Source of the DNA: a virus
Length of the DNA stretch: 32,239 nt
Virus record (IMG/VR): IMGVR_UViG_3300028844_006068
Location: 1 to 32,239 of that record
Direction: 5' to 3' (one strand)
Shown here: positions 1 through 7,126 of the stretch, in pieces
Layout of the letters: each line of letters begins with the position of its first letter
Position numbering within the stretch: the stretch's first letter is position 1
The notes under the pieces: model-generated
Database searches by the model: none
Seen by the model: the letters and a program-made list of their open reading frames with translations, nothing else
Told to the model about the DNA's origin: nothing
Position numbers and translations under genes: made by a program

Positions 1-228
1 TTCTTGAAGTAAATCTACTTGCTCTGTTTGATTTTGTTCTTCAACTATTCCTAGTTGTGGCGGTAGCGATTGAGTCCCCTCAGTCGGAGCCGTTGTTCCC
101 TCGGGCTCTGGTGTGCGCGTGCCGAACTTAACTTTAAAGTCCCCAATTTCAAACTCGGAGACTCCTGCGCTTGCACATGTTTTGATAATAGCGCAAATTT
201 CTTTTCCTTGTAAATCCTTAATTGCCAT
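1..228 (-). CDS. Partial phage protein downstream of TerL (C-terminus cut by window edge)
   Basis: An open frame starts at ATG 228-226, overlaps the end of the terminase gene (TATGGCAATTAA, terminase stop at 220-218) and runs off the left edge without a stop; 76 codons are visible. The protein begins MAIKDLQGKEICAIIKTCAS, followed by a short beta-like stretch (FEIGDFKVKFG) and then an acidic, Pro/Thr/Gln-rich tail. Small proteins that start with an IIK-C-AGV-type helix followed by a short strand and a disordered tail are common between terminase and portal genes in podovirus-like phages. No function is known to me. The overlap suggests translational coupling to terL. Confidence 0.7.
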   Translation of the reverse strand, partial: MAIKDLQGKEICAIIKTCASAGVSEFEIGDFKVKFGTRTPEPEGTTAPTEGTQSLPPQLGIVEEQNQTEQVDLLQE

Positions 229-1756
229 ATTGTTCATTCCATTCGTTGATATCTGCTGCCAAGGACTGTCCCCAGTCCTCTTCCCCTTGTTTTGGGTCCT
301 CAAACCTTGCTCTTCTTTGCTCAATGTAATACTCCTGCCACTCTTCGTTGGTCTGTGGTAATTTAATTACGTTTTCTTCCATTTTGCTATCATCTTTCGG
401 CATGATAGCAGTAAAATCCCATGCTACATCGACTATTGGATACCTGGCCGAATCGCAAAAATCGTCCTTGGCCTTGGTCTTAGGTGTTGCTTTTTGCAAA
501 GTTATCATTTCATTTCCAAGCTTCCTAAGCTCGTCGGTATCAAATATTTGCAGCATGTCATTTTTGAACAAGGTATTGATAATATCTTCCCCTAATTCAT
601 GACTTTTCTCTGCCTTCGACCAGGGATCGCCCAGTCTTGCCGTGATTGTACCGAAGTCTTTTGCCGAAAAATCATAGAGTTTATTTACAAACTGCTCAGT
701 CGGTTCGCAAAGCTCTACATGCTTTTCGTGAACATCCCCGGAAGTTGTTTGTATGCCGTCCCCACGCCACCCTTTATAGATGACCCCATACTTCATGTCA
801 GGTCGGACCGCGATGTAAGTAAGAGCCGAAGGATGATTCTCCTCGCCGCCCGAACCAATGTCACACCCAGCCCTGCGAACCCAATCGGCGGGTATCTTAA
901 AAGGCTCCACATAATGTCTTGTCGGATCGAAAGCATGAAACTTTCTCCCCTCTTCTTTGATAAAGCGCCCAAAAACACGTCTTAAAACCTCGGCCTTCGA
1001 CTTACAACCGTCTATCACTTCTTGAATACGCTCTTGAGTCCATGGCCCCTTAGACCCATCCATATATTTCATGCAATCGTACATAGAAATTGTACGCTTT
1101 TGTGCTTTTTTGAAAAGTTCCGTATCAAGACCAATGGCCTCCATTGCACGCCACCACATTTCTTGACCCATGGTCGCTGTAAAGACCATGTGAAAATATC
1201 CTTGTGTACCTGCGAGACGAATACGAAGCTCGTCGTATAAATTTTCCGGAAGTTCTTCGTCACAAAATGTGGCGTAAACAGAACCCGATTGCAAAGTCTT
1301 TGGATCCTGCATGTATGTTTTAAAATAAATACTCACACCAGAGCGAAAGTGAATGGCCTTGATAAATTTTTTCTCATACTCAACCGTCCACCCATAGTAG
1401 GCCGAATTTCTCTGCGCCCCCCGTGGCATAAACTCCGGCAGCCATTTTTTCTCAAACTCAACGGTCGCCACTTCCTTTGAAGGATAAAGATACCAAAATT
1501 GGTTCGGCGCCCGCCCCCAAAGCTCCGGCCACTTGTTTTGATCCGTTGCCCAGTCAATACATTTCCTAATCTGCGTCGAACTTTTAGAGATCTGATTCGC
1601 AGCGCATAAAAGATTCATCTTGTTTCTAGAAGTGAAAAACTCATAAGCCCACTTGTACCAGGGCCACCCATAAAGATGCGGAAGCTCTTCCATGAGAAGT
1701 TCACGGTCCCGCAGTAATTTTAATTTACGCTCCTGCAATTCAAGCGTATCATTCAT
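218..1756 (-). CDS. terL: Terminase large subunit (TerL)
   Basis: This is the ATPase-nuclease motor that pumps DNA into the prohead. The 512 residues carry an N-terminal ATPase: a deviant Walker A at about 53-59 (ANQISKS), Walker B FCDEE at 164-168 and a coupling motif FTATMG at 192-197. The C-terminal RNase H-like nuclease has acidic residues at D299 (GCDIGSG), D377 (LGDPWS) and D432/D435 (DDFCDS). Length and motif order are typical of TerL. The Walker A has Ser where Gly is usual (NQIGKS in relatives), a small oddity. The start ATG overlaps the stop of the upstream gene (ATGAATGA). Neighbours are probable packaging genes. Confidence 0.95.
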   Translation of the reverse strand: MNDTLELQERKLKLLRDRELLMEELPHLYGWPWYKWAYEFFTSRNKMNLLCAANQISKSSTQIRKCIDWATDQNKWPELWGRAPNQFWYLYPSKEVATVEFEKKWLPEFMPRGAQRNSAYYGWTVEYEKKFIKAIHFRSGVSIYFKTYMQDPKTLQSGSVYATFCDEELPENLYDELRIRLAGTQGYFHMVFTATMGQEMWWRAMEAIGLDTELFKKAQKRTISMYDCMKYMDGSKGPWTQERIQEVIDGCKSKAEVLRRVFGRFIKEEGRKFHAFDPTRHYVEPFKIPADWVRRAGCDIGSGGEENHPSALTYIAVRPDMKYGVIYKGWRGDGIQTTSGDVHEKHVELCEPTEQFVNKLYDFSAKDFGTITARLGDPWSKAEKSHELGEDIINTLFKNDMLQIFDTDELRKLGNEMITLQKATPKTKAKDDFCDSARYPIVDVAWDFTAIMPKDDSKMEENVIKLPQTNEEWQEYYIEQRRARFEDPKQGEEDWGQSLAADINEWNEQYGN

Positions 1757-2516
1757 CTAAAGGTTCTCCTTTAGCCATGGGAGAAACCTCTAGGATGGTG
1801 TCGGAAACCTCGGTAGGTTCGCTTTCTCCTGCCGGGGTTTCCTCTGTTGTAACATTGCGAACAGTACGCTCAATTTTCTTAATCTCACGATTTATCTCCG
1901 CCAAAGATTTTGGCGCCTCAGACGAAGAACTAATCTTTACATTCGTACGCTGGTCAACCGCCACCCTTTGTATCACCGAACCCTTAATACGATTTTGCAA
2001 CAACGCCACAATCTTAATCTTCTCACGAATCACCGGCAAATTAGCCCCGCCCTTACCAGAGTTTGGCATCTTTAAAATCTTACGCATTTCCCTTAACCCA
2101 AGATCCATCATTTCTTCCATGGATGCCTGCATGTCAGTTACAGGAAATAAAATAAACGCAAGCTTTAAAGGGTTTCGCAAAACATCGTTCCACATATAAT
2201 GAGCCGAACAAATACCCTTCATAACTGCATGCAAAGAAATACTGCGCTTCCAATTATCCTGCGTGTGATTGTACTCACGCCAAAACGCCACACGTAACTG
2301 ATAATCCCGAACATCCGGACGCAAATGCTTTTCAATAGACGCGAACCGATAGTCGTAAAACTTTGGGTCAATCTCGTCCATAGCATCTTGCATAGCACCA
2401 GGGACTAAATTATAAACGCTGCGCGGATCGGTCTTATCAAAAATCGTAACACCAGTCTGATTCTCCGATAACGTCTTTAACTGCTTATTTATAGGGCCAG
2501 GAAAATCACTGCTCAT
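1749..2516 (-). CDS. Protein of unknown function upstream of terL (small terminase candidate)
   Basis: 255 residues from ATG 2516. An in-frame ATG at 2546 would add 10 residues, but 2516 gives the usual short overlap with the upstream gene stop and has GGAAG ten bases before it. The body (about 30-200) is mostly helical with many charged residues (DPKFYDYRFASIEKHLRPD, WREYNHTQDNWKRS). A basic segment follows (KIKIVALLQNRIKGSVIQR), then a coiled-coil-like AEINREIKKIERTVRN and an acidic tail rich in Glu, Pro and Thr. I see no helix-turn-helix. Its place directly before terL, with an 8-base overlap, makes a small-terminase or packaging role possible; that is inference only. Confidence 0.6.
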   Translation of the reverse strand: MSSDFPGPINKQLKTLSENQTGVTIFDKTDPRSVYNLVPGAMQDAMDEIDPKFYDYRFASIEKHLRPDVRDYQLRVAFWREYNHTQDNWKRSISLHAVMKGICSAHYMWNDVLRNPLKLAFILFPVTDMQASMEEMMDLGLREMRKILKMPNSGKGGANLPVIREKIKIVALLQNRIKGSVIQRVAVDQRTNVKISSSSEAPKSLAEINREIKKIERTVRNVTTEETPAGESEPTEVSDTILEVSPMAKGEPLDE

Positions 2517-2808
2517 CTTTAGGAGCTTCCGACAAATAGGGCTCAATATATTTTTCCTGCAAAGCCTCTATTAATTCTTTTGCGGCGTCCTCACCAAAAC
2601 ACTCGGCAACATCAACAAGCTGCACGCAGCCCGCATTTAATAACAAACTACCAAAAGTCACTTGGTCAATCTGCGCGTCCTTAACCTTTGGCTTGGTCAT
2701 CGCCAAATACATTAAAGCGTAATCCGCATCCTTCTCCGCTTCCCACTCTTCAAATTTTTGTAACCCAGTCTTTACTCGGTGACTGAAAACCAATTGGCCT
2801 ACATTCAT
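2506..2808 (-). CDS. Small acidic protein, first visible gene of the packaging operon
   Basis: 100 residues starting MNVGQLVFSHRVKTGL. The start at 2808 is chosen because AAGGAG lies nine bases upstream; the longer frame from TTG 2874 would add 22 Pro/Lys-rich residues and has no comparable site. The protein is acidic and helical (FEEWEAEKDADYALMYLAM; DVAECFGEDAAKELIEALQ). No family is recognised. It overlaps the next gene by 11 bases and is the promoter-proximal gene of the leftward unit, so it is probably co-expressed with the terminase. Confidence 0.65.
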   Translation of the reverse strand: MNVGQLVFSHRVKTGLQKFEEWEAEKDADYALMYLAMTKPKVKDAQIDQVTFGSLLLNAGCVQLVDVAECFGEDAAKELIEALQEKYIEPYLSEAPKDEQ

Positions 2809-3277
2809 TGGTGCTTTCTCCTTGGTGCGTGGTGCGGGGGGCTGATCCAACAGAGGTTTAATTTGTAAAACCAACCCTTACACCCCCACTTGGCCATCGC
2901 GAACACGTTGGAGCGGGGGGCCCGCATTTACGAATTTCTCAATTTTTTAAAAATTTTTCAATGACAATCTAATTTTTAAGAATATCGGACACAGGGAATA
3001 TCAAATTCGAACTCCGGAGCCCCCCACCCCCCATCTTAAATATGTTATCTTTGACGCGCGCCGCGTGTGACTTATGGCTATAAGTTACAGTACTAAGTAG
3101 TTGATATCACTTAGGTTCTTGCGGCGTCGCATGTTCGGCGCTTGCAGCGCGGTTCCAACGTGACCTTATATATGTTCGAATTTCGGACCTTGCGGCGCGG
3201 TGGCGGAATGTGACCCGGTGCTCTCAAGTCTAGTGTGTTCACTTTGAGACACCTCAAAAAAAGCTAAATAAAATGCA

Positions 3278-3341
3278 GTTTACCCTTTACTTTTGACGCA
3301 AGGTGCCGATATACTAAATAGGTAAACAAATAAAAGTTTAC
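3278..3341 (+). promoter_or_regulatory. Rightward promoter framed by three GTTTAC/GTAAAC sites
   Basis: A sigma70-like promoter can be read as TTTACT (3286-3291), 18-base spacer, TATACT (3310-3315). An alternative -35 is TTGACG just downstream, with poorer spacing. GTTTACC at 3278-3284 lies just before the -35. Its complement GGTAAAC at 3321-3327 lies just after the -10. A third GTTTAC at 3336-3341 forms a GTAAAC-N8-GTTTAC dyad with the second. This placement suggests operator half-sites for a repressor, possibly the XRE-type protein encoded at 6561. The promoter would drive the genes from 3369. Confidence 0.5.
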
Positions 3342-3343
3342 AC

Positions 3344-3360
3344 AAACCCAACGCAAAGGA
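3344..3360 (+). repeat. Repeated leader/RBS module, copy 1
   Basis: AAACCCAACGCAAAGGA ends eleven bases before... the ATG at 3369 follows AGTAAAAC. The same 15-base core ACCCAACGCAAAGGA occurs before two further genes (3643-3659 and 4715-4732). It contains the Shine-Dalgarno sequence, but the conserved part extends well upstream of it. Confidence 0.75.
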
Positions 3361-3368
3361 AGTAAAAC

Positions 3369-3635
3369 ATGGATAAAAAAACAATAAGTAAATTCAGGAC
3401 TCGAATCAATAGAGCTCAAAATACATTGAGCGTTTGTGGTGACATGTTGCTTACCATGGACATAGACAGCATGCCATTGAGTGAGCTCATAGAGCTTCGA
3501 GACGGTCTTTTGGATAGTCGTAAGCCATTGAGCTATAAATATCTAGACCAGCGTTTAGAGATCTTAACTGCTCAAGATGAGCAAGCCGCTCAAGTAGATT
3601 ATGAGCACCACTATGATTATGTAACCGGCGAATAA
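3369..3635 (+). CDS. Hypothetical small protein
   Basis: 88 residues, unknown family. The N-terminus is basic (MDKKTISKFRTRINRAQNTL), the middle is helical and leucine-rich (PLSELIELRDGLLDS), and the tail is acidic with His and Tyr (YEHHYDYVTGE). No transmembrane segment, signal peptide or catalytic motif is visible. It is the first gene after the promoter at 3286-3315 and carries copy 1 of the shared leader with AAAGGA nine or so bases before the ATG. First position behind a strong promoter suggests an early product; the role is unknown. Confidence 0.65.
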   Translation: MDKKTISKFRTRINRAQNTLSVCGDMLLTMDIDSMPLSELIELRDGLLDSRKPLSYKYLDQRLEILTAQDEQAAQVDYEHHYDYVTGE

Positions 3636-3642
3636 TTTAATT

Positions 3643-3659
3643 AACCCAACGCAAAGGAG
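3643..3659 (+). repeat. Repeated leader/RBS module, copy 2
   Basis: AACCCAACGCAAAGGAG lies directly upstream of the ATG at 3667. It matches copies 1 and 3 through the upstream ACCCAACGC part as well as the ribosome binding site. Confidence 0.75.
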
Positions 3660-3666
3660 TTTTTAA

Positions 3667-4074
3667 ATGAAAAAATTAAGAGAGTTAAACCTTGAAGATA
3701 AATACATGGAGCCCGCAGATTTTAGATTTTACACCACTGATTGGGAGTCCAATGGCACTTCAACCTTAATCATTGCAGACCAAGATAATCAAATCATAGC
3801 CATTATTGAAGAGGCGCTCTTCAATGCCACCTTTCAACCAACAGACCGGCTCAATGGAGTTACAGCCGGTTATGCCAACGAATCAATTTGGTACATTGAA
3901 GATAATGAAGACAATGAAGAGCTTTTAGAGAGTTTACACGAGAACACGTCAAGCGAAATGTACTTAGTGGCTCAATTGGACCGAGAACAAGTGCTTGAAT
4001 CAATAGCTCAAAGCCCTGTTCAAACCCGGTTTGAAGTCCTAAGAAAAATTGTAACCGCTATCAAAGGAGCGTAA
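3667..4074 (+). CDS. Hypothetical acidic protein
   Basis: 135 residues, strongly acidic, unknown family. The N-terminal half looks like a small alpha/beta domain (FRFYTTDWESNGTSTLIIAD, NQIIAIIEEALFNATF), the middle is an acidic run (DNEDNEELLESLHEN), and the C-terminus is helical (REQVLESIAQSP, FEVLRKIVTAIKGA). The start has the repeated leader with AAAGGAG seven bases upstream. It ends two bases before the next gene. Nothing points to a function; a small acidic early protein could be a host-interaction factor, but that is speculation. Confidence 0.65.
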   Translation: MKKLRELNLEDKYMEPADFRFYTTDWESNGTSTLIIADQDNQIIAIIEEALFNATFQPTDRLNGVTAGYANESIWYIEDNEDNEELLESLHENTSSEMYLVAQLDREQVLESIAQSPVQTRFEVLRKIVTAIKGA

Positions 4075-4076
4075 TC

Positions 4077-4706
4077 ATGAGTTTCAATTCATTTGATAAC
4101 CCACAACTGAAATTTAAAAAACGATCAAATATGTATAGCAATTCAACCGGCACGAATACGTTCTATCCTGAGACACTTAGTGCTTACTCTTACTCGTGGT
4201 GGCAATATTTGAAAAACTTCAATGGCACTTTAGTCTTCAATGATTACAGCTATAGCCCGTCAACGTCGAGTCACCAGTGGAAATTAGAGTCACTCCTTAA
4301 AGAGCTAAACATAAAAATTGACCTTTATGTAAACCAACGCCAAAGCCTCTCAAAAGGAATCGACGTTGAACACCTTTATGAAGAGCACTTTAAAGAGCTT
4401 GAAAGGTTTGAGAACGTGAAACTCGGAGAAGATAAGAGACTCAACGCTTTCAATGAAGCTCAATACATATTGACCAAAATCGACGCGCTTCGAAAATATG
4501 GAGCGAAGTGCTCAAAGGAGCGCCAAAAAGAAATTCAAGCTCAAGTAAAGGAGCGCGAAAAACGCAGAAAAGAAGAACAGCGCGCGAAATATCTTGAGAG
4601 AAAAGCCAAAGTTAAAGCTTTGGAGCCTGAATTGAAGTCACTAGACTCCATTGATTTAGGCTTTTCAAAATTGAGTGATTTAAATGAAGTGAATATAAAC
4701 CAATGA
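4077..4706 (+). CDS. Phage protein with SYSWW motif and C-terminal coiled coil
   Basis: 209 residues. Residues about 35-75 hold a conserved-looking block: SYSWWQYLKNFNGTLVFN, then DYSYSPSTSSHQWKLESLLKEL. I associate this pattern (aromatic SWW, VFN, S-T-S-HQ) with a family of uncharacterised phage proteins. Residues about 95-185 form a long, highly charged helix or coiled coil (KERQKEIQAQVKEREKRRKEE). There is no membrane segment and no catalytic motif I can name. AAAGGAG lies seven bases before the ATG, two bases after the previous stop. Probably an early protein of unknown function. Confidence 0.7.
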   Translation: MSFNSFDNPQLKFKKRSNMYSNSTGTNTFYPETLSAYSYSWWQYLKNFNGTLVFNDYSYSPSTSSHQWKLESLLKELNIKIDLYVNQRQSLSKGIDVEHLYEEHFKELERFENVKLGEDKRLNAFNEAQYILTKIDALRKYGAKCSKERQKEIQAQVKEREKRRKEEQRAKYLERKAKVKALEPELKSLDSIDLGFSKLSDLNEVNINQ

Positions 4707-4714
4707 ATTTAACC

Positions 4715-4732
4715 AAACCCAACGCAAAGGAG
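4715..4732 (+). repeat. Repeated leader/RBS module, copy 3
   Basis: AAACCCAACGCAAAGGAG lies upstream of the ATG at 4740. It is the third copy of the leader seen before 3369 and 3667, here inside the gene block and not next to a visible promoter. Confidence 0.75.
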
Positions 4733-4739
4733 TTTTAAA

Positions 4740-5789
4740 ATGAAAAATGTATTAAGGTACAAAAAAACAGAATTGAGTGACTTATCCGGTGCTTTTAAAG
4801 GAGCGCCAAAATATCAAAAAATAAAAGACCCAAAGCAGGACTTCGAAAAAGCCATCAATTGTTTTTTGAGAGGTGAGTCCGGTAAATATGGCAAATATGT
4901 GAGTGTCCCCAACGCTTTGGTTTACAGGTCTATGATAACCAACGACACCGGCGGAGTAATGGAAGTCCGCCAAAATATCATAGCAGCGCGAATCAATGGC
5001 ATAGTGCTCGGCAATAGTTCAATTTTGCCTTTAATAGGTCGAACAGTGGCCTTTGGAAACTCTTCCAATAATCGGTCGATAACCCCCGTACAGGAAACGC
5101 TAGGCTCAATGGTGCCTATGCTTCCGTTTTCGGTCTTCATTGAAGCAAGTCTAGACCTAAACGCCATTGAGATTTTGGAGCGTGGGAGTGACGAGACGAT
5201 AAACCGAAAATATGAGAACACCGATTTTTCAAGCTATGATAAGAAGCAAGCACTCAAAAAAGGCAAAAAATACGAGACTCCGGAGTTTCTTTTTGAAGAT
5301 GTTCATTTTACCGGGGCCTTTCTCTTTAAAATTGAATCAAAGTTCTTTTTGTTTGATATCGACCGCGAAGAGATAGCGCATTCAATTTTTAATCCTTTTT
5401 TAGTCGAGATCCCTAAACCGGTGGCCACCATTGAAGAGGCTTATCATGCCTTAATCCCGAATGAAGTCCATGAAGCCAAAGCCAAAGGTTTGAAAGTGAT
5501 CCGGCAAGGTGAATTTTTCTTCATTCCAATGGACTCAAAAGTCAAAGCAGATATTCACCCGGATGAGGACTCACGTTGGGGGCGCTCTTCAAGATTCATT
5601 GAGGGAAAACTCCAAGCGGGGCGAAACAGGCCCAATTTTTCAGGCTTCGTAAATAAAGAGACCGGCTATATTAAGGGCAAGGTAAGGCACTCGGGGCGTG
5701 AACACCGAACCATACTCCTTAGAACATGGCACAAAGCCGTCACAAACACGAGTGAACAAAGTTTCACTATCACGGGCGATATCGACTAA
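4740..5789 (+). CDS. Uncharacterised phage protein with C-terminal HSGREH motif
   Basis: 349 residues, the largest gene of this block. The C-terminal third has a striking segment: SSRFIEGKLQAGRNRPNF, then VRHSGREHRTILLRTWHKAV and NTSEQSFT. The His/Arg/Glu cluster (HSGREH) could be a ligand- or metal-binding site, but I know no function. The middle (about 100-220) looks like a beta-rich domain with several aromatic strands (FLFEDVHFTGAFLFKIESKF, FFLFDIDRE). The start has copy 3 of the shared leader. An intrinsic terminator follows, so this gene may end the first early transcript. A function in host takeover or DNA metabolism is possible but unsupported. Confidence 0.7.
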   Translation: MKNVLRYKKTELSDLSGAFKGAPKYQKIKDPKQDFEKAINCFLRGESGKYGKYVSVPNALVYRSMITNDTGGVMEVRQNIIAARINGIVLGNSSILPLIGRTVAFGNSSNNRSITPVQETLGSMVPMLPFSVFIEASLDLNAIEILERGSDETINRKYENTDFSSYDKKQALKKGKKYETPEFLFEDVHFTGAFLFKIESKFFLFDIDREEIAHSIFNPFLVEIPKPVATIEEAYHALIPNEVHEAKAKGLKVIRQGEFFFIPMDSKVKADIHPDEDSRWGRSSRFIEGKLQAGRNRPNFSGFVNKETGYIKGKVRHSGREHRTILLRTWHKAVTNTSEQSFTITGDID

Positions 5790-5795
5790 AAACAT

Positions 5796-5821
5796 GGGGC
5801 CTCAATGTTGGGGCCTCTTTT
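5796..5821 (+). terminator. Intrinsic terminator or attenuator
   Basis: The octamer GGGGCCTC (5796-5803) is repeated directly at 5810-5817. As RNA the two copies pair with each other over eight positions (six Watson-Crick and two G-U pairs), with loop AAUGUU, followed by UUUU. It lies between the 349-residue gene and the next small gene, whose ribosome binding site AAAGGAG starts straight after the T run. Partial read-through is likely because no promoter is evident downstream. Confidence 0.6.
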
Positions 5822-5835
5822 AAAGGAGTTTTAAA

Positions 5836-6075
5836 ATGAAAGTTATTGAAATTATTGGATCAAAAATATGGCGAAATAAAAACACCGGCGCGGTGGCCTC
5901 AATTTTTGGGGCGGTGCCATGGACAAACCCAGAGGACAAAAGGTCTTGGGTTATTGAAACGCGCGGTTTCACATGGCGCCTTGACAATGGCACTGTTGGG
6001 CTCGGAAGAGTCCCGGCAAAGACCTATGAAGAGGCCCGCAAAGTAATGAATCGAATCAATGAAAGGAGTAGTTAA
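5836..6075 (+). CDS. Hypothetical small basic protein
   Basis: 79 residues, unknown family. The sequence looks like a small beta-rich domain: MKVIEIIGSKIWRNK, ASIFGAVPWT, SWVIETRGFTWRLDNGTVGL, then a helix EEARKVMNRINERSS. AAAGGAG lies eight bases before the ATG. A second frame starting at 5846 covers the same bases but has no ribosome binding site. The gene ends immediately before the next ATG (TAAATG). Confidence 0.6.
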   Translation: MKVIEIIGSKIWRNKNTGAVASIFGAVPWTNPEDKRSWVIETRGFTWRLDNGTVGLGRVPAKTYEEARKVMNRINERSS

Positions 6076-6330
6076 ATGAAACGTAAAAGAATTGTTGAAA
6101 GGTACGCCTACAAAAATACGCTTTCAGAAAAAGGCTCACCAACAAAATATAAATTGAGAATCAAAAGCATACGCAATATTTACGCATGGACTAATCAATG
6201 GGGCAATCCGTCTTATGGCTTTATCATGGAAAATGGTGACACCTATTTATTGGTCGATGATTACGGGGCCTTGAATGATATTTCAAATGTACCCGTGAAA
6301 TATGTTAACCGTCGAAAAGACTTAATTTAG
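6076..6330 (+). CDS. Hypothetical small basic protein
   Basis: 84 residues, unknown family. It has a basic N-terminus (MKRKRIVERYAYKN) and a strand-rich core (NIYAWTNQWGNPSYGFIMENG, TYLLVDDYGAL). The ATG directly follows the previous stop, with AAAGGAG seven bases upstream inside that gene. No membrane segment or known motif is seen. Size, spacing and composition match its neighbours, so it belongs to the same co-transcribed block. Confidence 0.6.
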   Translation: MKRKRIVERYAYKNTLSEKGSPTKYKLRIKSIRNIYAWTNQWGNPSYGFIMENGDTYLLVDDYGALNDISNVPVKYVNRRKDLI

Positions 6331-6342
6331 AGGAGTGGACCA

Positions 6343-6564
6343 ATGAGTAAAACTAACTATGGTGAAAAACGAGACTACAAAAAGATAGACCTTTTTTATG
6401 CTGGGGATTACTTCGCAACAACAACTTGGGCTAAAACATGTAAAGAGGCTGTTGAAAAATGTATTGAGAATATTGAAACTAGAAGTCACCAGTTGGGCGG
6501 CATCGGCTTAGTTGAAAAACAGGTACTTAAAAATAAGCACTTATTAAAAGGGAGGTTTCAATGA
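6343..6564 (+). CDS. Hypothetical small protein
   Basis: 73 residues, unknown family. After a charged N-terminus comes KKIDLFYAGDYFATTTWAKT, then KEAVEKCIENIETRSHQ and a basic end. The layout (strand, TT-W segment, helix) resembles many small phage proteins of unknown role. AGAGGAG lies seven bases before the ATG. The stop overlaps the start of the XRE regulator by four bases (ATGA), suggesting coupled translation. Confidence 0.6.
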   Translation: MSKTNYGEKRDYKKIDLFYAGDYFATTTWAKTCKEAVEKCIENIETRSHQLGGIGLVEKQVLKNKHLLKGRFQ

Positions 6565-6827
6565 GAATGGGAGAAAAACAACGCGAATTTTTGGGGGAAT
6601 ATTTAATGGCATGCCGTAAAAATGCCGGTTTCACTCAAAAAGATATTTCAGACAAACTTGGGTATGATTCGCCCCAATATATTTCGAACATTGAGCGCGG
6701 AGTATGCGCAACACCAGTGGGGCACCTAAGGCTATTCGTGGAACTTTATAAAATACCACGCGGTAACTTTATAAGTATGCTCCAAGGGCTCTATGCGGAG
6801 TCTGTAAAAAGGGAGTTATCACTATGA
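6561..6827 (+). CDS. XRE/Cro-type helix-turn-helix regulator
   Basis: 88 residues, one HTH_3 (lambda Cro/CI-like) domain over about residues 10-65: LMACRKNAGFTQKDISDKLG forms helices 1-2, and YDSPQYISNIERG forms the recognition part with the usual S-xx-ER-G pattern. A further helix pair is at HLRLFVELYKIP. No ligand or dimerisation domain follows, as in Cro-like proteins. GGGAGG lies a few bases before the ATG, which overlaps the previous stop (ATGA); a second ATG two codons in is possible. Being a DNA-binding regulator in the rightward block, it is a candidate to act on the dyads at 3278-3341 or 10550-10566. The target is inferred. Confidence 0.85.
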   Translation: MRMGEKQREFLGEYLMACRKNAGFTQKDISDKLGYDSPQYISNIERGVCATPVGHLRLFVELYKIPRGNFISMLQGLYAESVKRELSL

Positions 6828-7126
6828 AAACACTAAGCCAATATTCAGTGTGGCGTAGGCACAGGCCACGGCCTTTTGAAGGCACTAAGTTTCTAGTATT
6901 TTTGCAGTTATTAGAAGATGCGAATTTAATTAAACGAAAAACGACCATAGGGGGTACGTTATGCGAAGTAAAAAAGATAAGCGAGAAGGAAGTACAAAAA
7001 GTTTTAAAGGAGTGGGGGCAACAATCCTTATTCTATCGGTGGCGCTATTCACTCAAGGCTGTGCTACTACACAGACAGAGGAAGGGCCAAACACTATGCA
7101 AGTTATGGGAGCACTTATGCAATTAA
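6824..7126 (+). CDS. Possible small basic protein overlapping the lipoprotein gene
   Basis: 100 residues from an ATG that overlaps the regulator stop (ATGA), with GGGAG eight bases upstream. The first 55 residues look like a plausible protein: SVWRRHRPRPFEGTKFLVFL, then LLEDANLIKRKTT and KKISEKEVQKVLKEW. The last 55 residues overlap the lipoprotein frame at 6961 for 166 bases and are basic and irregular. It could be a genuine gene with a long overlap, or a gene whose end was replaced. There is no membrane segment, so this is not an inner-membrane spanin around an Rz1-like gene. Unknown function. Confidence 0.4.
   Translation: MKTLSQYSVWRRHRPRPFEGTKFLVFLQLLEDANLIKRKTTIGGTLCEVKKISEKEVQKVLKEWGQQSLFYRWRYSLKAVLLHRQRKGQTLCKLWEHLCN

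Larger units (their letters stand above)
2809..3368. promoter_or_regulatory. Divergent control region, no gene
   Basis: About 560 bases separate the leftward packaging genes from the rightward small-gene block. I find no convincing gene. It holds a G/C-run-rich part (2881-2932, 3013-3032), an AT-rich tract (2936-2985), a hairpin with arms GTGACTTAT (3067-3075) and ATAAGTTAC (3080-3088), a 10-base inverted pair AAATTCGAAC (3003-3012) / GTTCGAATTT (3174-3183), a repeated GCGCGGT-N-GTGACC module (3147-3165, 3195-3215), and the rightward promoter near 3286-3315. A leftward promoter must also be here, but no consensus-like pair stands out. Confidence 0.6.

Noticed and set aside
2506-2874. TTG-extended start for the 2506-2808 gene
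   Set aside because: ATG 2808 has a perfect AAGGAG at the right distance; the extension is Pro/Lys-rich and lies in the control region.
3003-3190. tRNA-like TTCGAAC / TTCGAAT loops
   Set aside because: The flanking bases cannot form the five-pair T stem and no acceptor stem or anticodon arm is found.
3750-6000. CAATGGCACT word three times in the early block
   Set aside because: All three encode Asn-Gly-Thr in unrelated proteins; no positional pattern.
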